Positions 62,062 through 64,000 of a stretch of DNA of 64,000 nucleotides are shown here, piece after piece. The stretch's first letter is position 1; each line of letters starts with the position of its first letter. Under the pieces are notes generated by a model. It made no database searches. It saw nothing but the letters and a program-made list of their open reading frames with translations, and was not told the DNA's origin. The position numbers were made by a program, and so were the translations under genes. Origin of the DNA: JAYKJB01 sp035284745 [NCBI: Candidatus Sericytochromatia bacterium] (GTDB lineage: Bacteria > Cyanobacteriota > Sericytochromatia > S15B-MN24); assembly GCA_035284745.1 (NCBI GenBank), contig JAYKIL010000006.1:1-64000 (forward strand). Direction: 5' to 3'.

Positions 62062-63831
62062 TCAGGATCGTCCAAACAACCCCGAGAAAAAGCCCGCCAA
62101 ACCGCCTTTTCGGCGGCCACTCTCCAAAGATTCACGAACCGCGCGATAGCGTGTCAGCGCATTCTCCGTGATCAAGCCCGCTGCCAATTTGCCCTGGTCG
62201 TGGGCTTCAAGGATCTCATCGTAGCAACGCAAAGCCGGCTCCAAGCGTCCCGCCCGCTCCAAGAGCCCTGCCAGATCGTACAAACAAGGCCACAGAACCG
62301 GATCCAGCGTCATTGCACGATCCATCGCCTCGAGCGCTTTGGGCAATTCATCCGCTTGCGCCAAAAGCAGACCCGCGTGATACTCCAAAGTCGCATCGGC
62401 GGGTGCCAAGGCAATCGCCCGGTCAATGGTGTCCAAAGCCTCATTGTGCCGCCCCGCCCGGCCAAGGGAAAGGGCACACGCATCGAGCAAGCCAACATCG
62501 TCCGGCGTCGCGTTGAGAGCTGTGCGGTAGACCTCTGCAGCTTCTTGGAAGCGTCCCTCTGCATCCAAGACCGCGCCATGCACCCGGAGAACATCCCAAA
62601 CATCGGACTGTAATGCCAGCGCTTGATCAATATACTCTCGTGCCTCCGTCAACCGGCCACTTGCCAAAACCACGCTGGCAAGGCCCGCCGGCACGCGAGC
62701 ATCGGTAGGAGCAATGGGCTGTGCGCGCTTCAGATACGCGGCCGCTTTGTCCGTTTCCCCTTTGCGCAGGTACAAAGTGCCCAGGTTCACGTAACAGTCC
62801 GTATGACGTGGGTCCAAAAGCAACGATTTTTCGTAGGCGGCAATGGCGTCGTCAAACTTAGACGACGCCTCGTGCGCTTTCCCCAGATGAAGGAAACCCA
62901 GCGCATATTTCGGATTCAGTCGGACCGCATTCAAAAAGGCGGCCAGCGCCATATCCACTTTGCCACGGCGCAAGTGAACCAGCCCCATGCGATCGCACGC
63001 TAAAAAGTGCGAAGGCTGAAGCTCCAGCGCCTTTTTGTACTCGGTCAAAGCAGCATCCCAGCGTTCGAGACGTTCGTACACCTCGGCCATCCCCAGGCAC
63101 GTATCAGCCTCTTCGGGGTTCAAGCGGGTGGCCTCCTGAAAGGCTTGAAAGGCTTTTTCCACATCACCTTGGGCCAAATGCCAGTGTCCGAGTCGATAGT
63201 GAGTCAACGCAAACTCGGGCTCCAAAGCCAAGGCCCGGTCATAAAACTCGCGGGCTTGAGCCGCATTTCCTCGTTCAAGGTGCACCGCGCCCATTTCAAG
63301 CAGATGCTCTGGGTTTTTGGGAAACTTAGCATGGGCCTGTTCAAAAAGGCCCATCGCATCATCCAACCGTCCCGTCTTCGCGTACAGACGCCCAAGCATG
63401 AGCATCGCACCCTCGCCCTCTGCATCTAGCTTTCTGGCCGCCTGCAGTTTCTCGATGGCCAGCGCATACTCTCCTCGCGGCACCAGCACCAACGCCATCT
63501 CAATGTACGGGCGCGGGGAACGCGGGTCGTAACCCGCTGCCCGTGTCAAAATGCTCAAAGCCTCTTCTGACTTCCCCCAACGACCAATCACTTGCCCGAG
63601 CGATAAATTGGCGTCAAAGTGCTTCGGCTCCAAGGTCAACGCTTTTTGTAGGGCATCCACAGCCTCTTGGGGGCGTCCTTTGAGGCGGTAGGCCTCGCCC
63701 AAGGCGGCGAAGGCCTCTGCATCAGCCTCTTGACGGCGTGCGAGATCCAAAAAAACTGGGATTGCTTCATCCAACGCCTGCCGCTTCAAGGCGGCGAGGC
63801 CATCCAACTTGGTCTTCGGCGCATCTTCCAT
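62062..63831 (-). CDS. Long TPR-repeat protein
   Basis: 589 residues from ATG 63831. It consists almost wholly of tetratricopeptide repeats, at least twelve (such as AYRLKGRPQEAVDALQKALTL, EMGAVHLERGNAAQAREFYD and NLGTLYLRKGETDKAAAYL), and ends in a short basic tail (SGRRKGGLAGFFSGLFGRS). There is no signal peptide or membrane segment; the amphipathic last 15 residues may touch the membrane. TPRs scaffold protein complexes; the partner is unknown. Confidence 0.9.
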   Translation of the reverse strand: MEDAPKTKLDGLAALKRQALDEAIPVFLDLARRQEADAEAFAALGEAYRLKGRPQEAVDALQKALTLEPKHFDANLSLGQVIGRWGKSEEALSILTRAAGYDPRSPRPYIEMALVLVPRGEYALAIEKLQAARKLDAEGEGAMLMLGRLYAKTGRLDDAMGLFEQAHAKFPKNPEHLLEMGAVHLERGNAAQAREFYDRALALEPEFALTHYRLGHWHLAQGDVEKAFQAFQEATRLNPEEADTCLGMAEVYERLERWDAALTEYKKALELQPSHFLACDRMGLVHLRRGKVDMALAAFLNAVRLNPKYALGFLHLGKAHEASSKFDDAIAAYEKSLLLDPRHTDCYVNLGTLYLRKGETDKAAAYLKRAQPIAPTDARVPAGLASVVLASGRLTEAREYIDQALALQSDVWDVLRVHGAVLDAEGRFQEAAEVYRTALNATPDDVGLLDACALSLGRAGRHNEALDTIDRAIALAPADATLEYHAGLLLAQADELPKALEAMDRAMTLDPVLWPCLYDLAGLLERAGRLEPALRCYDEILEAHDQGKLAAGLITENALTRYRAVRESLESGRRKGGLAGFFSGLFGRS

Positions 63832-63924
63832 AGAGCATCTCCGGTTCGTGGCACGCGATCATAGCACACAGAGGCCCGTTTTGAGGATCCCACCTCTGGT
63901 CGCGACTCCCTCACTGTGATACGC

Positions 63925-64000
63925 ATGAAAGCCAGTCGCCCCCCGAGCGAGGACTCCCACGTGCACATCCACGAAGCCACCGCTGTTTACGTTTTTAACC
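63925..64000 (+). CDS. Possible start of a gene running off the right edge
   Basis: An open frame begins at ATG 63925 (MKASRPPSEDSHVHIHEA) and continues to the window end, divergent from the TPR gene. No good ribosome site is visible and only 25 codons are seen, so it could be a shadow. A minus-strand frame also reaches the edge here (stop near 63862) and is equally unresolved. Confidence 0.2.
   Translation, partial: MKASRPPSEDSHVHIHEATAVYVFN

Noticed and set aside
61102-62613. 503-codon plus-strand open frame
   Set aside because: It runs antisense across two certain genes (DEAD-box helicase and TPR protein) and lacks a family signature.

Overview
The window is a dense, GC-rich (about 57% by eye) bacterial chromosome segment with roughly 45 protein genes on both strands, short intergenic gaps and frequent GTG and TTG starts. 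I found no tRNA, rRNA, insertion sequence, prophage or CRISPR array. The cell is a diderm: there is a 1044-residue protein ending in a predicted outer-membrane beta-barrel, several lipoproteins, and LysM and LytR-CpsA-Psr envelope proteins. Terrabacterial traits are also present: a SpoVS homologue, RNase J, a PspA/Vipp1-like protein, and an rpsO-pnp-M16-dut-dapB-asd-dapA-rnj block much like that of Firmicutes. The palindrome GCGATCGC (the cyanobacterial HIP1 motif) occurs eight times, against one or two expected. My best guess is a non-photosynthetic Cyanobacteriota relative (Sericytochromatia/Vampirovibrionia-like). This is inference, and no photosynthesis gene is present.

Layout. 1-5.3 kb (minus): a pfaD-type enoyl reductase followed by a PfaA-like ketosynthase-acyltransferase megasynthase that runs off the left edge; together they form a polyunsaturated-fatty-acid or secondary-lipid synthase locus. 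5.7-8.7 kb: an EF-hand lipoprotein, an FN3-like lipoprotein and an exported ankyrin/EF-hand protein. 8.7-23.4 kb: housekeeping genes (pepA, truD, ketopantoate reductase, RluD-type pseudouridine synthase, glnS, pterin dehydratase) mixed with orphans, ending in a minus-strand redox operon msrA-fur/perR-trxB with a PerR-like operator before the regulator. 23.5-28.3 kb: a large NHL-propeller lipoprotein and a subtilisin-like protease lipoprotein. 28.3-31.9 kb: an orphan hydrophobic protein, rsmG, a zinc-ribbon protein and rnj.

31.9-39.1 kb (minus) holds the RNA-decay/lysine-pathway block. Several of its genes overlap by 4 bp (GTGA and TTGA), so translation is probably coupled. 39.3-46.1 kb holds a flavin amine oxidase, a LON-domain protein, prmA, a CofE-like protein next to a tandem GNAT protein, and PspA. 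46.1-53.1 kb holds an LCP protein, gltX, a His-rich LysM protein and a membrane-free homologue of the FlhA/SctV export-gate cytoplasmic domain.

53.2-56.1 kb is a gcvT-gcvH-gcvPA operon without an adjacent gcvPB or lpd. It is followed by spoVS, a gluzincin/TolB-propeller/beta-barrel protein, a DEAD-box RNA helicase with a long basic tail, and a TPR protein. The most unusual items are the Pfa-type synthase, the soluble FlhA_C protein, the three-module outer-membrane protein, the His-rich LysM protein with an internal signal-like segment, and the PerR-like box.
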